Shown: positions 1 through 8,818 of the stretch, one piece after another
Position numbering within the stretch: the first letter of the stretch is position 1
Layout: the number at the start of each line of letters is the position of its first letter
Origin: Streptosporangium amethystogenes
Lineage (GTDB): Bacteria; Actinomycetota; Actinomycetes; Streptosporangiales; Streptosporangiaceae
Assembly (NCBI RefSeq): GCF_000721075.1
Contig: NZ_JOEQ01000005.1
Location: 62,001 to 126,000, forward strand
DNA length: 64,000 bases
Reading direction: 5' to 3'
Notes under the pieces: model-generated
What the model saw: only the letters and a program-made list of their open reading frames with translations
Told to the model about the DNA's origin: nothing
Database searches by the model: none
Made by a program: the position numbers and the translations under genes

Positions 1-1166
1 AGCGAGGTCCGCCCGGTACGGGTGTCGTAGCGGTGCACGCCCGGCGGGGTGACGCTGTCGGTGTAGGTGAACCAGACCTCGTGGCCGCCCTCGGGACGGG
101 TGGTCATCGCGCCGGCCGAGCCGAGCCCCGGCAGCGGCACCAGGCCACGCCGCTTCCCGGTCGCCAGGTCGTGGACGCTGATCTCGCCGACCGCGTGCCG
201 GGTCCAGCCGACGAGCAGCGTCTGTCCGGCGATCGCGAACTCGCCGATCACCGCCTCCGGGTCCTCGCCGACCAGCTCGATCCAGTGCTCGGCGCCGGGG
301 CGCGCCGGGTCGGCCACGCAGAGCCGTCCCCGTGGCGCGTCCAGGGTGGTGAGCAGGTACAGGCGCCCGTCGCGGCCGACCGCGGGCACCGTCACCGCCC
401 CCGCCGCCCGCTGGACGACCCGCAGGTCGGGGCGCTCGGGGGAGGAGGTGGACAGGTCGGCCAGCCAGAGGTCGTTGCCGTCGTCCGCCGCCGCCGAGAC
501 GGTCAGCCAGCGCCCGTTGTAGCTGATCCCCAGCCCGTAGGAGCGGTCCTCGCCCATGATCACAGCGTCGTCCTCGGCCGGGGTGCCGAGCCGGTGCAGG
601 CGGATCTGGCGGGCGCGGACGTAGAAGAACGCCTTGCCGTCGGGCAGCCACGCCACCGGGGAGTACCGGCAGCGGTCGATCGGGCCGTCGACCACCCGCC
701 GGGTGGCGACGTCCATCACCCGCAGCTCCGAGCGCTCGTCGCCGTGTGTGGAGAGCTGGTAGGCCACCAGCCGGCCGTCCGCGTCGGGCTGCCAGTGGTC
801 GAGGGTGGTTAGCCCGCTCGGGTCCAGCCCCATCGGGTCGATCAGCACCTCCTCGGCCCCGCCGGGGCCGGTGCGATAGAGGACCGCGTGTTCCTGGGAG
901 GCCGTACGACGCAGGAAGAACCGGCTCCCGCCGCGCCACATCGGCACGCCGGCCATCCCGGCGCCGGTCAGCGCGGCCACCCGCGCGTGCCACCGGTCGT
1001 GTCCGGGCAGCGCGGCGGCGTGGCCGCGCCACAGCTCCTCCTGGGCGGACAACCAGCCCCGCGTCTCGGGGCTGGCTGAGTCTTCCAGCCAGCGGTACGG
1101 GTCGGGCACCGGGTGGCCGTGCAGGTGGTCGACGACCGGTTGCCGCTCGGCGGGAGGATAGATCAT
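1..1166 (-). CDS. Prolyl oligopeptidase family (S9) peptidase, N-terminal part; probable lanthipeptide leader protease
   Basis: The 3' end lies outside the window. The readable part starts MIYPPAERQPVVDHLHGHPV, followed by DPYRWLED and a run of beta-propeller-like repeats (for example ITRY-type WLPDGKAFFYVRARQ and SYNGRWLTVSAAADDG). This is the usual N-terminal half of S9A prolyl oligopeptidases. The catalytic Ser/Asp/His domain would be off the edge and cannot be checked. The ATG at 1166 is preceded by GGAGA at good spacing. It is the last gene of the lanthipeptide operon, 49 bp after the ABC exporter. In some class III lanthipeptide clusters a prolyl oligopeptidase cuts off part of the leader, so I infer a LanP role. 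An unrelated housekeeping peptidase is the alternative. Confidence 0.8.
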   Translation of the reverse strand, partial: MIYPPAERQPVVDHLHGHPVPDPYRWLEDSASPETRGWLSAQEELWRGHAAALPGHDRWHARVAALTGAGMAGVPMWRGGSRFFLRRTASQEHAVLYRTGPGGAEEVLIDPMGLDPSGLTTLDHWQPDADGRLVAYQLSTHGDERSELRVMDVATRRVVDGPIDRCRYSPVAWLPDGKAFFYVRARQIRLHRLGTPAEDDAVIMGEDRSYGLGISYNGRWLTVSAAADDGNDLWLADLSTSSPERPDLRVVQRAAGAVTVPAVGRDGRLYLLTTLDAPRGRLCVADPARPGAEHWIELVGEDPEAVIGEFAIAGQTLLVGWTRHAVGEISVHDLATGKRRGLVPLPGLGSAGAMTTRPEGGHEVWFTYTDSVTPPGVHRYDTRTGRTS

Positions 1167-1215
1167 CGAATCTCCTTCGGCGTGGATACCTCGGGCTTCG
1201 GCTCAGGGAAGAGGA

Positions 1216-2907
1216 TCAAGGCACCAGCTCCTGTCTGCTCGACGGATTCCACCGTCCGGCCAGGTCGGCGTAGAGCGGAGAGGCGGCGAGCATCTCCTCG
1301 TGCGTGCCCAGCCGGACGCTGGTGCCGTCCATCACGAGGATCCGCCGGGCCCGCAGGGCGGAGGTCAGCCGGTGGGCGATGACCAGGAGCGTGCCGCCCC
1401 GGCGGGCGAACGCCTCCTCCGCGCGGGCCTCGGCCGCCGGATCCAGATGGCAGGTCGCCTCGTCGAGGATCACCAGCCGGGCCGGGGCCAGGTAGGCGCG
1501 GGCCAGGGCGACCAACTGCTGCTCGGCGGGTGAGAGCAGGCCGGAGTCGACCTCGGCGGAGTAGCCGTCCAGCCGCGCCACCAGGTTCGTCAGGCCGACC
1601 GCGGCCACGGCCTCGTCCACCGCCTCCTTCGGGGCGTCGGACAGGTAGGTCAGGTTCTCCAGCAGGGAGCCGCGGAAGACGTACGCCTGCTGGGGGATGA
1701 GCACCCGGTCGGCGGGGTCGAGGCGGTCGGCGGCCACGCCGCCCACCATGACCTGGCCGGAGCCCGGCAGCAGCACGCCGGTCAGCAGCGCGGCGAGGGT
1801 GGACTTGCCGATGCCGCTCGGCCCGACCACGGCGATGTGGTCCCCCTCGGGGACCGACAGGTCGAGGCGGTCGATCACCGGTTCGGCGTGCGGGCCGTAG
1901 GCGAACGTCACGCCGCGCAGCTCGGCACCGCCGCTCTCGGCCGCGAGCCGCCCGCGCGCCGGTACGGGCGGCTCACCGTCGCGCAGCAGCCGGTCGAGTG
2001 CCACCCGGAGCCGGACGCCGTTGATCCCCAGCCCCTCCACGAGGTTGCCGAGCGCGGGTGCCAGCGACTGGGTGACGTAGGCCAGCGCGCCCAGGATCAC
2101 CCCGGCACCCGCGCCCTCGTGGAGCAGCCAGGGGGTCCCGGCCAGCACCAGCAGTACCGGCAGCCAGCCGCCCACCGCCAGCGACGCGGTGCGCAGTGCG
2201 GTCACCCGCGCCAGCGACCTGGCCGCGCGGGCCTGCTCGGTCACCCGGAGGCCGACGTCACCCGCGACCCGCTCCTCGGCCCGGCAGGCGGTGATGTCGC
2301 GCAGCCCGCCCACCATGTCGGCCAGTGCCCCGGCGGTACGCTCGTCGGCCAGGATGAAGTCCCGCTGCCGCCCGGCCAGGGCGCGCAGCGACAGGGAGAA
2401 GAGGACGAGGCCCGCGCAGAACGGCGGCAGCACCAGCACGAGCACCCCGGGGACGAGGGTCGCCAGCCCGAGCGCCACGCTCACCACGGTGAACGCGAAC
2501 GACCTGACCACGGTGATGACCGAGGCGAAGGCGTCGCGGGCCAGTTCGACCTGGAGGTTGGCGCGGGCCACCGCTCCCGCCCCCGGCCCCCGTCCGGAGG
2601 CGACCGAGTGGCGCAGCGCGTCGTCGACGACATGCGCGAGTAGTTCCTCGCGGAACGGCTCCACGATCGCGGCGACGGCCAGCACCACCTGACGCGCGCC
2701 GACGGCGGCCAGCAGCCAGGCGCCGCCGAGCAGGGCCAGCCAGGCGAACCCGGTCGCGGGGCGTCCCGCGCCGAAGCCGTCGTCGATCGCCCGCGCGATG
2801 GCCAGGCCGATGACCAGCGCGGGCGCGGTCTCCGCCACTGACCAGCCCGCGAGCCTGACCAGCTGGTACGGGTCCCTGACGAGCGCCCGCCGGATGGGCC
2901 GGTTCAC
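1216..2907 (-). CDS. ABC transporter, fused membrane and ATPase domains (lanthipeptide exporter half 2)
   Basis: 563 residues: a six-helix membrane domain in roughly the first 310, then an ATPase domain. Walker A is VVGPSGIGKST and Walker B is LVILDEATCHLD. The signature loop reads LSPAEQQ instead of the usual LSGGQ, so this half may carry the weaker or degenerate ATP site typical of heterodimeric exporters. I chose GTG at 2907, preceded by GGGGG six bases upstream, because it follows the stop of the partner transporter by 28 bp; an in-frame ATG 84 bases further upstream would overlap that partner. Together with the next gene it resembles the RamA/RamB pair of SapB-type clusters and probably exports the modified peptide. 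Confidence 0.88.
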   Translation of the reverse strand: MNRPIRRALVRDPYQLVRLAGWSVAETAPALVIGLAIARAIDDGFGAGRPATGFAWLALLGGAWLLAAVGARQVVLAVAAIVEPFREELLAHVVDDALRHSVASGRGPGAGAVARANLQVELARDAFASVITVVRSFAFTVVSVALGLATLVPGVLVLVLPPFCAGLVLFSLSLRALAGRQRDFILADERTAGALADMVGGLRDITACRAEERVAGDVGLRVTEQARAARSLARVTALRTASLAVGGWLPVLLVLAGTPWLLHEGAGAGVILGALAYVTQSLAPALGNLVEGLGINGVRLRVALDRLLRDGEPPVPARGRLAAESGGAELRGVTFAYGPHAEPVIDRLDLSVPEGDHIAVVGPSGIGKSTLAALLTGVLLPGSGQVMVGGVAADRLDPADRVLIPQQAYVFRGSLLENLTYLSDAPKEAVDEAVAAVGLTNLVARLDGYSAEVDSGLLSPAEQQLVALARAYLAPARLVILDEATCHLDPAAEARAEEAFARRGGTLLVIAHRLTSALRARRILVMDGTSVRLGTHEEMLAASPLYADLAGRWNPSSRQELVP

Positions 2908-2935
2908 CTGGCACCCCCGTACGGGTCTGCGGCGG

Positions 2936-4681
2936 TCACGAGGCACCCGCCTGGAAGACGGCACGGTAGGCCGGGTCGGCCCAGAGGGCATGGTGGCTGC
3001 CGCAGGCGCGTACCCGGCCGTCGTCCAGCCAGATCACCCGGTCGGCGGCCGCGGCGGTCGCCACCCGGTGGGTCACGATCAGCCGGGTGCGGTCGCGCAG
3101 CTCCCCGGACAGTGTCCGGGCGACCTGGTGCTCGGTGACGGTGTCCAGGCTTGAGGTGGCGTCGTCCAGGATGAGCAGGCGCCGCCCCTGCGCGAAGGCG
3201 CGGGCCAGGCCGAGTCTTTGCCGCTCACCGCCGGACATGGGCGCCTCCCGCAGTGGCGTGTCGTATCCGAGCGGGAGGCGCCGGACGAAGGTGTCGGCGC
3301 GGGCCGCCCGTGCGGCGGCCCGCACGACCTCCCTGTTCGCGCCTGGTTGCTCGACCCGGCCGTCACCGGTGCGGCGACGACCGTGGCGGCCGGTGCCGGG
3401 GGTGCGAGCGGGGGTGTCGGTGCCCAGGGCGATCGCGGCGGCGACGGTGTCGCCGAGCAGGACCGGGCGCTCGAAGGCGTACCCGACGGCCCGGCGGAGC
3501 GCCTCGCGGGAGAGTTCCGGCAACGGGACGCCGTCGAGGTGGACCGTGCCGTGGCGCGGGTCCACCAGCCGTCCGGCGACCGCGGCGAGCAGCGACTTGC
3601 CGGCGCCCGAGCGGCCGACCACGGCCACCGCCTGCCCGCCGGGGATGACGAGGTCCACCTCGCGTAGGCCGCCCGCGTCCACGCCGCGGAGCTCCAGCGT
3701 GCCGGGGCCCGGCGGCAGCGGCCGGGTGCCGTAGGCCCGGGGGCTCTCGGCGACCAGTTCGTCCACCCTGGTGGCGGCGGCCCGCGCCCGGGCCAGGCGG
3801 CCGACGTAGCCGAGTGCCGAGCCGAGGCCGGCGCCGAGCACGACGTAGCGGGCGGCGGCGTACAACTCGCCGGCCGTGAGGTCTCCGGCGGCCAGTCGCA
3901 GTCCGCCCACCCCGAGCACCGCGACCTCCAGCAGCGGGACCACGGCGCCGGCCTGCACACCGGCCCGCGCGTTGGCCCGCCACATGGCCATGGCATGCCT
4001 GCGCAGCAGGGGCAGCGCGGTCAGCACCCGCGCCCGCTCCCGATCGGCGGTACCGGCCGCGGCGATCGTGCGGGCCCCGGCGAGTGCGTCGACGAGACGG
4101 GCGGCGATGTCGCCCTGCGCCGCCTGGTAGTCGCTCGCGATCGCGGTGCTCACGGTGAGGAAGGAGCGCAGTACGAACGCGATGAGGACGAGCCCGACGA
4201 CCAGCGTCGCGGTCAGCAGGGGATCGATGAGGGTGAGGGCCACGACGCCGCCCGCGGTGGGGATGACCAGCGCCGCCCCGGTGACGAGCGACTCCGGGAC
4301 GCGTCCGATCTCCTCGGTGTTCAGGCCCATCCGGGTGACCAGTTCCCCCTCGGGGAACCGGCGGGTGATCGCCGGCCCGATACCGAGGACGCCGCGCACC
4401 ACCCGTTCCCTGAGCCAGGCCGAGGAGCGTGCGCCGCTCGATCCCGAGGCCCAGACGCCGAGGGTGTCGCAGGCCACGGTCAGGATGACCACGCCCGCGC
4501 AGGCGCCGAGCCAGGTCGCCGCGCCCGTGCCGTCGGCCACGAGCGCATCGACGGTCCTGCCCAGCACCAGGGGGAGCGCGAGCTGGGCGAACGCGCCCAG
4601 CACGGAGGTGACCGCGAGGACGGCCAGCCAGGGTCCGCCGCGCCGTACGGTCTCGGCCACCAGCCGGTCGGCTGCCCGCAC
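2936..4681 (-). CDS. ABC transporter, fused membrane and ATPase domains (lanthipeptide exporter half 1)
   Basis: 581 residues with an N-terminal membrane domain and a C-terminal ATPase domain. Walker A is VVGRSGAGKSLL, the signature is MSGGERQRLGLARAF, and Walker B is LLILDDATSSLD, with D where a catalytic E is usual. An insertion rich in Arg, Gly and Thr sits between Walker A and the signature. The GTG at 4681 follows GGAGGGACC; the longer in-frame start would run back through the precursor gene. It lies 71 bp after the second precursor and 28 bp before the partner transporter. The complementary defects (odd signature in one half, Asp for Glu in the other) suit a heterodimer. Confidence 0.88.
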   Translation of the reverse strand: MRAADRLVAETVRRGGPWLAVLAVTSVLGAFAQLALPLVLGRTVDALVADGTGAATWLGACAGVVILTVACDTLGVWASGSSGARSSAWLRERVVRGVLGIGPAITRRFPEGELVTRMGLNTEEIGRVPESLVTGAALVIPTAGGVVALTLIDPLLTATLVVGLVLIAFVLRSFLTVSTAIASDYQAAQGDIAARLVDALAGARTIAAAGTADRERARVLTALPLLRRHAMAMWRANARAGVQAGAVVPLLEVAVLGVGGLRLAAGDLTAGELYAAARYVVLGAGLGSALGYVGRLARARAAATRVDELVAESPRAYGTRPLPPGPGTLELRGVDAGGLREVDLVIPGGQAVAVVGRSGAGKSLLAAVAGRLVDPRHGTVHLDGVPLPELSREALRRAVGYAFERPVLLGDTVAAAIALGTDTPARTPGTGRHGRRRTGDGRVEQPGANREVVRAAARAARADTFVRRLPLGYDTPLREAPMSGGERQRLGLARAFAQGRRLLILDDATSSLDTVTEHQVARTLSGELRDRTRLIVTHRVATAAAADRVIWLDDGRVRACGSHHALWADPAYRAVFQAGAS

Positions 4682-4752
4682 GGTCCCTCCTTCCTGGAAC
4701 GGGTGTGCCCGGGGCGGCCGCCGTCGCTGGCCGTCCCGGGCACGGGGTCTCA

Positions 4753-4884
4753 CTAGTGGCAGAGCAGCAGGCTCAGGTTGCTGGGCCGGCCGGACTCGCA
4801 ACCGAGGACGGTGAGGGTGCTGCCACCGCCGCCGTCGTGGCCGCCGCCGGGGGTCTCCAGGGACTGCAGGTCGAGAAGGACCAT
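4753..4884 (-). CDS. Class III lanthipeptide precursor, copy 2
   Basis: 43 residues. The leader begins MVLLDLQSLETPGGG and carries the LxLQxLE-like helix recognised by class III synthetases. A glycine-rich linker (HDGGGG) follows. The core contains STLTVLGC and, nine residues later, SNLSLLLC, both fitting S-x2-S/T-x3-C, the pattern for two labionin/lanthionine rings as in SapB (RamS). It differs from copy 1 at only two of 132 bases, one of them changing residue 17 (Asp here, Gly in copy 1), and the cores are identical. It sits between copy 1 and the exporter genes. Confidence 0.92.
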   Translation of the reverse strand: MVLLDLQSLETPGGGHDGGGGSTLTVLGCESGRPSNLSLLLCH

Positions 4885-4933
4885 GGGAATGGCTCCGTTT
4901 CTAGGTTCTCTGGGTTTTCGTGGAACGGGAGGA

Positions 4934-5065
4934 CTAGTGGCAGAGCAGCAGGCTCAGGTTGCTGGGCCGGCCGGACTCGCAACCGAGGACGGTGAGGGTG
5001 CTGCCACCGCCGCCGCCGTGGCCGCCGCCGGGGGTCTCCAGGGACTGCAGGTCGAGAAGAACCAT
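4934..5065 (-). CDS. Class III lanthipeptide precursor, copy 1
   Basis: 43 residues, starting four bases after the stop of the LanKC synthetase, with GGAGG of its ribosome site inside the synthetase's last codons. Leader MVLLDLQSLETPGGG, linker HGGGGG, core with STLTVLGC and SNLSLLLC (two S-x2-S/T-x3-C ring motifs). Translational coupling to the synthetase and the SapB-like core make the assignment firm. The product is predicted to be a two-ring amphipathic peptide. A SapB-like morphogenetic (surfactant) role is inference from the ring pattern only. Confidence 0.93.
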   Translation of the reverse strand: MVLLDLQSLETPGGGHGGGGGSTLTVLGCESGRPSNLSLLLCH

Positions 5066-5069
5066 GTCG

Positions 5070-7706
5070 TTACACCTCCTTCGAGGGGTCGTAGGTGCCA
5101 AACCGCCCGGCGGATCCGTGCGCGGACGCCCCGGCAGGGGCGTTCATGCCGCCGGGCGGCTCGATGAAGGGGAGGAACGCCGGCCGGTCGTGCAGCACGG
5201 CGCTCATCGCGAACAGGACTCCGGCCGTGCCGGTCGCGAAGTCCATGGAGAGCCTGAGCAACTGGTCGCCGGGGAAGGCCAGCCCGCCGCCGTGGGGCAG
5301 CGCGTGCCAGCCGAGCCCGCGCAGCTGCGCGGCCAGGTCTGTGTGGTCGGTACGGAGGGTCTCGGGTCCCAGGCCCCAGCCGAGGGCGGCGAGCACGCCG
5401 CTCCTGCCGGTGAACAGGCCGGACTGCACGAAGTACCGTCCCCGGGTGACGAGCCGGCAGCCGTCGAGCGCGGTACGGAGGTCCGCGTCGTCGCGGTGGG
5501 CCAGGTGGCGGGCGAGCACCATGCCGATGCCCACGGACCCCTCGTCCAGGTAGGGCAGCGTGCGCCATCCCTGGTCGACCTGGAGGGTTCCGTCCTCGCC
5601 GGTGACGCAGCGCCGCAGGTCCTGCCGGAGCGCCGCGTCCGCCCGGTCGAGCAGCGACGTGTCGCCGGTGCGCTCGTAGGCGTGCAGGAAGAGAAGGGCG
5701 GGCCCGGAGGAGCCGTACATCAGCCCGGCGCGGGGATGGCTGCCGCCGCTGATCTTCGGCACGTCATCGGGCCCGCCCAGCCTGTCGGAGCAGATGTCGA
5801 CGATCCGCAGGGCAAGGTCGGTGAAGGCCGACTCGCCGGTGGTGACGCCCAGATGGAGAAGGTTCAGGCCGATGCCCGCCAGGCCGCCGAACAGCCCCAG
5901 CTCCAGCGCCTCCCACTTCTCGCGCAGGCACAGGTCGACGGTGTCGATCGCGTCCTGGCGGTGCCCGAGCAGGTCGAGGACGTAGGCCACGCCGTGCAGT
6001 CCGTCGTAGAAACCGACGCCTGTTCCCGGAGCGGGGGCCAGCGCCCTGCGGCGTAGCCAGTCCTCGTGGGCCGGGAGGCGCTCGGCCCCGGTCACCGCCA
6101 GCGCGTAGAGCACGCCCGCGGCGCCGTACGCGAGGTTGACGCCCCCGCCGGGCTGGAACTGGGCGACGTCACCGGGGAAGAGCCGGTCGTCGCGGTCGGG
6201 AGTGGCACTCGCCAGGATGGCCCGGGTCATCGCCTCCCTGAGCTCGGGCCAGCCGTCGTGGCCCGGCCTCGGGAACGGTGTGACCACCGCCGGAGCGGGG
6301 CCCGCGACGGTCAGGACCGCCTCGTCGATCACCTCGGGCGGCACCGGAAAGGTCTCGGTGATGAGCCTGGCCAGGTCGACCACCTTGGCGCGGTCGAGCG
6401 GCAGCATGATCGTGAGCTGGGGGGCGAACAGGCCGAGGCAGAGGCAGGCGAGGGCGTAGCGGTCGACGTCCGTGCCCTGCCGGTCGGCCGGCGCGCCGAA
6501 TGCCGGATGGGCGAGCGCCGCGCGGCCGCGATCGGTGCCGAAGGTCGCCACCTCGTAGTCGATCAGCACCAGGCGGCCGTCCTCGGTCACCAGGATGTTG
6601 TTCGGGTGCAGGTCGCCGAAGACCACCCCGCGTCCGTGCAGGGACTCGATCGCCCGCCGCACCTTGGGAAGCGTGCCGAGCACCCAGGCGGTGTACTCGG
6701 CGAGGGCCGTCCCGTCGCAGGTGGCCCTGGTCAGCGGGTATCTCTGGACGAGCTGCCGCTGGAGCGGGTTGCCGTCGACGAACTCCTCGACCAGGAAGTG
6801 GTGGTCACCCAGGGTGAAGTAGTCGATCAGCGCGGGCACCGCGTCCAGCCCGGACAGGTGCTCCAGCATGTCGCGCTCGTGTGCCAGCCGTGCCACGGCG
6901 TCCCGGCCGGCGGCGTCGAGACCGGCGTGCGGGCGGGCCTCCTTCAGCACGACCCGCTCCCCGGTGCGCAGGTCCTCGCCGAGGTAGACGCCACCGCCGT
7001 TGGAGAACTGTATGACGCTCTCGATCCGGTACGGCAGGTTCTCGGTGGTGACCGCGTTGCGGGCGGTCAGGTGGGGTTCGAGGAAGGCGGGCAGCGTCAC
7101 CCAGGACGGCACGCCGAAGGAGGGCTCGCGCACGTCGGGGACCAGCCGCCCGTCGCCGTCCTCCACGGCCAGCACCAGCTCGCCGTTGCCGGCCAGGCAG
7201 CGCCGCCCGGCGAACCCGCCGTACCGTACGAAGAGCGGGCCCTCGCCGTAGCGGAGGTCGCTGAGGATGTACGGTCCCTCGACGCCCGCGAGCAGCTCGT
7301 CGAGCTCCTTCAGGGTGAGTTCCAGCTGTGCCTCGTCCACCGGGTAGATCGTCACGAGCTTGCCGCTGGAGCCGCGGGGGGCGGCCTTGGAGTTCAGCAT
7401 GGTCATGACCGGCAGGCTGCGCAGGAACTTGAACGCGATGCCACGGGGGACGCAGTAGTCCCAGACCGTCTCCATGGCACGTTCGGCGTCCTCGGTGCGG
7501 GCCGAGACGTGGATCTTCCAGCCCTGGGCGGGGATGCGGCCCGCGAGCGGCGCGTAGTGCATCCAGGTGTCGGTCGCCTGGTGCTGCCAGCCGTCCGGGA
7601 CCTCTCGGGCCGCGAGCGCGAAATCGGGGTGGTCGCTCCGCCGGCCGTCAAGCGTGTCATAAAAAAGCGGGTCCGCCAGGCAATAAAGCTCATACTGGTC
7701 ATCCAC
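5070..7706 (-). CDS. Class III lanthipeptide synthetase LanKC (RamC-like)
   Basis: 878 residues from a GTG at 7706 with GGGAGAA upstream; the protein then begins with the family-typical YELYCLADPLFYD. In order: phospho-Ser/Thr lyase domain (about 1-210), kinase domain (about 215-480), and a LanC-like cyclase domain (about 510-870). The kinase shows a glycine loop NGGGVYLGED, Lys in VVLKEA, catalytic VVFGDLHPNN and metal-binding LIDYE. The C-terminal domain has the fold-typical GSSGPALLFLH, YLDEGSVGIG and FTGRSGVLAALG stretches, but the Cys/Cys/His zinc ligands of LanC and class IV enzymes are absent, which marks class III. It phosphorylates and eliminates Ser/Thr and closes labionin or lanthionine rings on the adjacent precursors. 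Confidence 0.95.
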   Translation of the reverse strand: MDDQYELYCLADPLFYDTLDGRRSDHPDFALAAREVPDGWQHQATDTWMHYAPLAGRIPAQGWKIHVSARTEDAERAMETVWDYCVPRGIAFKFLRSLPVMTMLNSKAAPRGSSGKLVTIYPVDEAQLELTLKELDELLAGVEGPYILSDLRYGEGPLFVRYGGFAGRRCLAGNGELVLAVEDGDGRLVPDVREPSFGVPSWVTLPAFLEPHLTARNAVTTENLPYRIESVIQFSNGGGVYLGEDLRTGERVVLKEARPHAGLDAAGRDAVARLAHERDMLEHLSGLDAVPALIDYFTLGDHHFLVEEFVDGNPLQRQLVQRYPLTRATCDGTALAEYTAWVLGTLPKVRRAIESLHGRGVVFGDLHPNNILVTEDGRLVLIDYEVATFGTDRGRAALAHPAFGAPADRQGTDVDRYALACLCLGLFAPQLTIMLPLDRAKVVDLARLITETFPVPPEVIDEAVLTVAGPAPAVVTPFPRPGHDGWPELREAMTRAILASATPDRDDRLFPGDVAQFQPGGGVNLAYGAAGVLYALAVTGAERLPAHEDWLRRRALAPAPGTGVGFYDGLHGVAYVLDLLGHRQDAIDTVDLCLREKWEALELGLFGGLAGIGLNLLHLGVTTGESAFTDLALRIVDICSDRLGGPDDVPKISGGSHPRAGLMYGSSGPALLFLHAYERTGDTSLLDRADAALRQDLRRCVTGEDGTLQVDQGWRTLPYLDEGSVGIGMVLARHLAHRDDADLRTALDGCRLVTRGRYFVQSGLFTGRSGVLAALGWGLGPETLRTDHTDLAAQLRGLGWHALPHGGGLAFPGDQLLRLSMDFATGTAGVLFAMSAVLHDRPAFLPFIEPPGGMNAPAGASAHGSAGRFGTYDPSKEV

Positions 7707-7787
7707 GGCATTCTCCCCTGCTGTCTTCCAGAAGAGAGAATTACGGATAACCCGAGAAATCACTAGTTACAAACTAAACCACTCGTA

Positions 7788-7802
7788 TATGCGAAACGCA
7801 TA
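7788..7802. promoter_or_regulatory. Candidate operator upstream of the LanKC gene
   Basis: Perfect inverted repeat TATGCG-AAA-CGCATA, about 80 bp upstream of the chosen LanKC start, within the AT-rich gap between the histidine kinase gene and the synthetase. The position fits a regulator site; which protein binds is unknown. Confidence 0.4.
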
Positions 7803-7854
7803 GTGTTGACCGTGAAAGTGGGCGCTACCTGCGCTTTTGTGAGAGACATGAAGG

Positions 7855-8580
7855 TTATTCGGAATAATTGCCGGGAACCTCGGCTATCAGGGTGAACCAC
7901 CCGTCCGCGCTGCCCGCCACCTGTACCGTGCCGCCCAGCTCGCCCAGGCGGTGGCGGAGGTTGCCCACCCCGCTGCCGATGTCCCCACCGATGTCACCGC
8001 CGGTGGAGGACGCCTCCCGCCGGGGTGCCCCGTCGTTGACGACGGTCAGGCGTAGCAGGCCGCCGTGCTCGACCAGTTCGATCGCGCACCGCTTCACCTG
8101 GCTGTGCCGCAGCATGTTCGTCACGCCCTCGCGCACCACGGCGCCCAGCGCCGTGCTCACCGGCTCGGGCAGCTCGTCGGTGTCCACCCGGACCGAGCAG
8201 TAGGCCCCGAACCCCTCCATCAGCTTTCTGGCGCGGGCGGCCTCACCGGGGAACGAAAGCCGGTGGCGGGCCGCGGACACGTTCCGTACCGCGTGCGCGG
8301 CCTGTCGCACCGCCTGGAGCACCTCTTCCAGATCCTCACGCAGGCGTGCGTCGCCGGCGGCCCGCCGATGGGCCAGCTCCCCCTTGATGGACGCCAGCCA
8401 GAGCCAGTGCCCCACGATGTCGTGCATGTCGCGGGCGAACCCCTCATAGGCCCTGGCGAGGGCGCGCTCCTGCTCGGCGCGCAGGCGCCTGATCCGCAGG
8501 GTGAGGGTGAGCGTGACGCCCAGAGAGATCAGCAGGATCCCCGCCCCGGCCGCTCCGACGAGGTAGGCGGGGTGCGGCAT
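7855..8580 (-). CDS. Sensor histidine kinase, NarL-partner (HisKA_3) type
   Basis: 241 residues. One N-terminal membrane segment (about 6-30) is followed by a coiled stretch and the H box RDMHDIVGHWLWL with the phospho-acceptor His. The ATPase domain shows an N box (REGVTNMLRHS), VVNDGAP and a glycine loop GVGNLRHRLGELGG. A GGDIGGDIG repeat precedes the last loop. It is much shorter than usual kinases and has no extracellular sensor domain. It is the first gene of the lanthipeptide block and presumably controls it, but no response regulator lies beside it; the SapB regulator RamR is a NarL-type regulator, so a partner elsewhere in the genome is plausible. Confidence 0.85.
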   Translation of the reverse strand: MPHPAYLVGAAGAGILLISLGVTLTLTLRIRRLRAEQERALARAYEGFARDMHDIVGHWLWLASIKGELAHRRAAGDARLREDLEEVLQAVRQAAHAVRNVSAARHRLSFPGEAARARKLMEGFGAYCSVRVDTDELPEPVSTALGAVVREGVTNMLRHSQVKRCAIELVEHGGLLRLTVVNDGAPRREASSTGGDIGGDIGSGVGNLRHRLGELGGTVQVAGSADGWFTLIAEVPGNYSE

Positions 8581-8818
8581 GAAGCGCCTCTCACAGCGGA
8601 AACGATATTCCTCCCAATAAACTCGAAGAAGTTGTTGAATGTCAACCGAGGAGGGCGGTTGCTACTTTCATCGATAGGGAAATAATGGTGATGAATGAGC
8701 TGAAAATGAGGTGAAATAAACTGGGTGACGGGGGAGCCGGCCGCTGGTCGGAGCTTTTTGACGCGTGCTGTGCGGCATGGCGAAATCATCCGGACCGACC
8801 TGGAGAAGAGGGCGACGG

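Noticed and set aside
4705..5167. Plus-strand open frames through the two lanthipeptide precursor genes
   Set aside because: They resemble each other only because the precursor genes are duplicated on the other strand.
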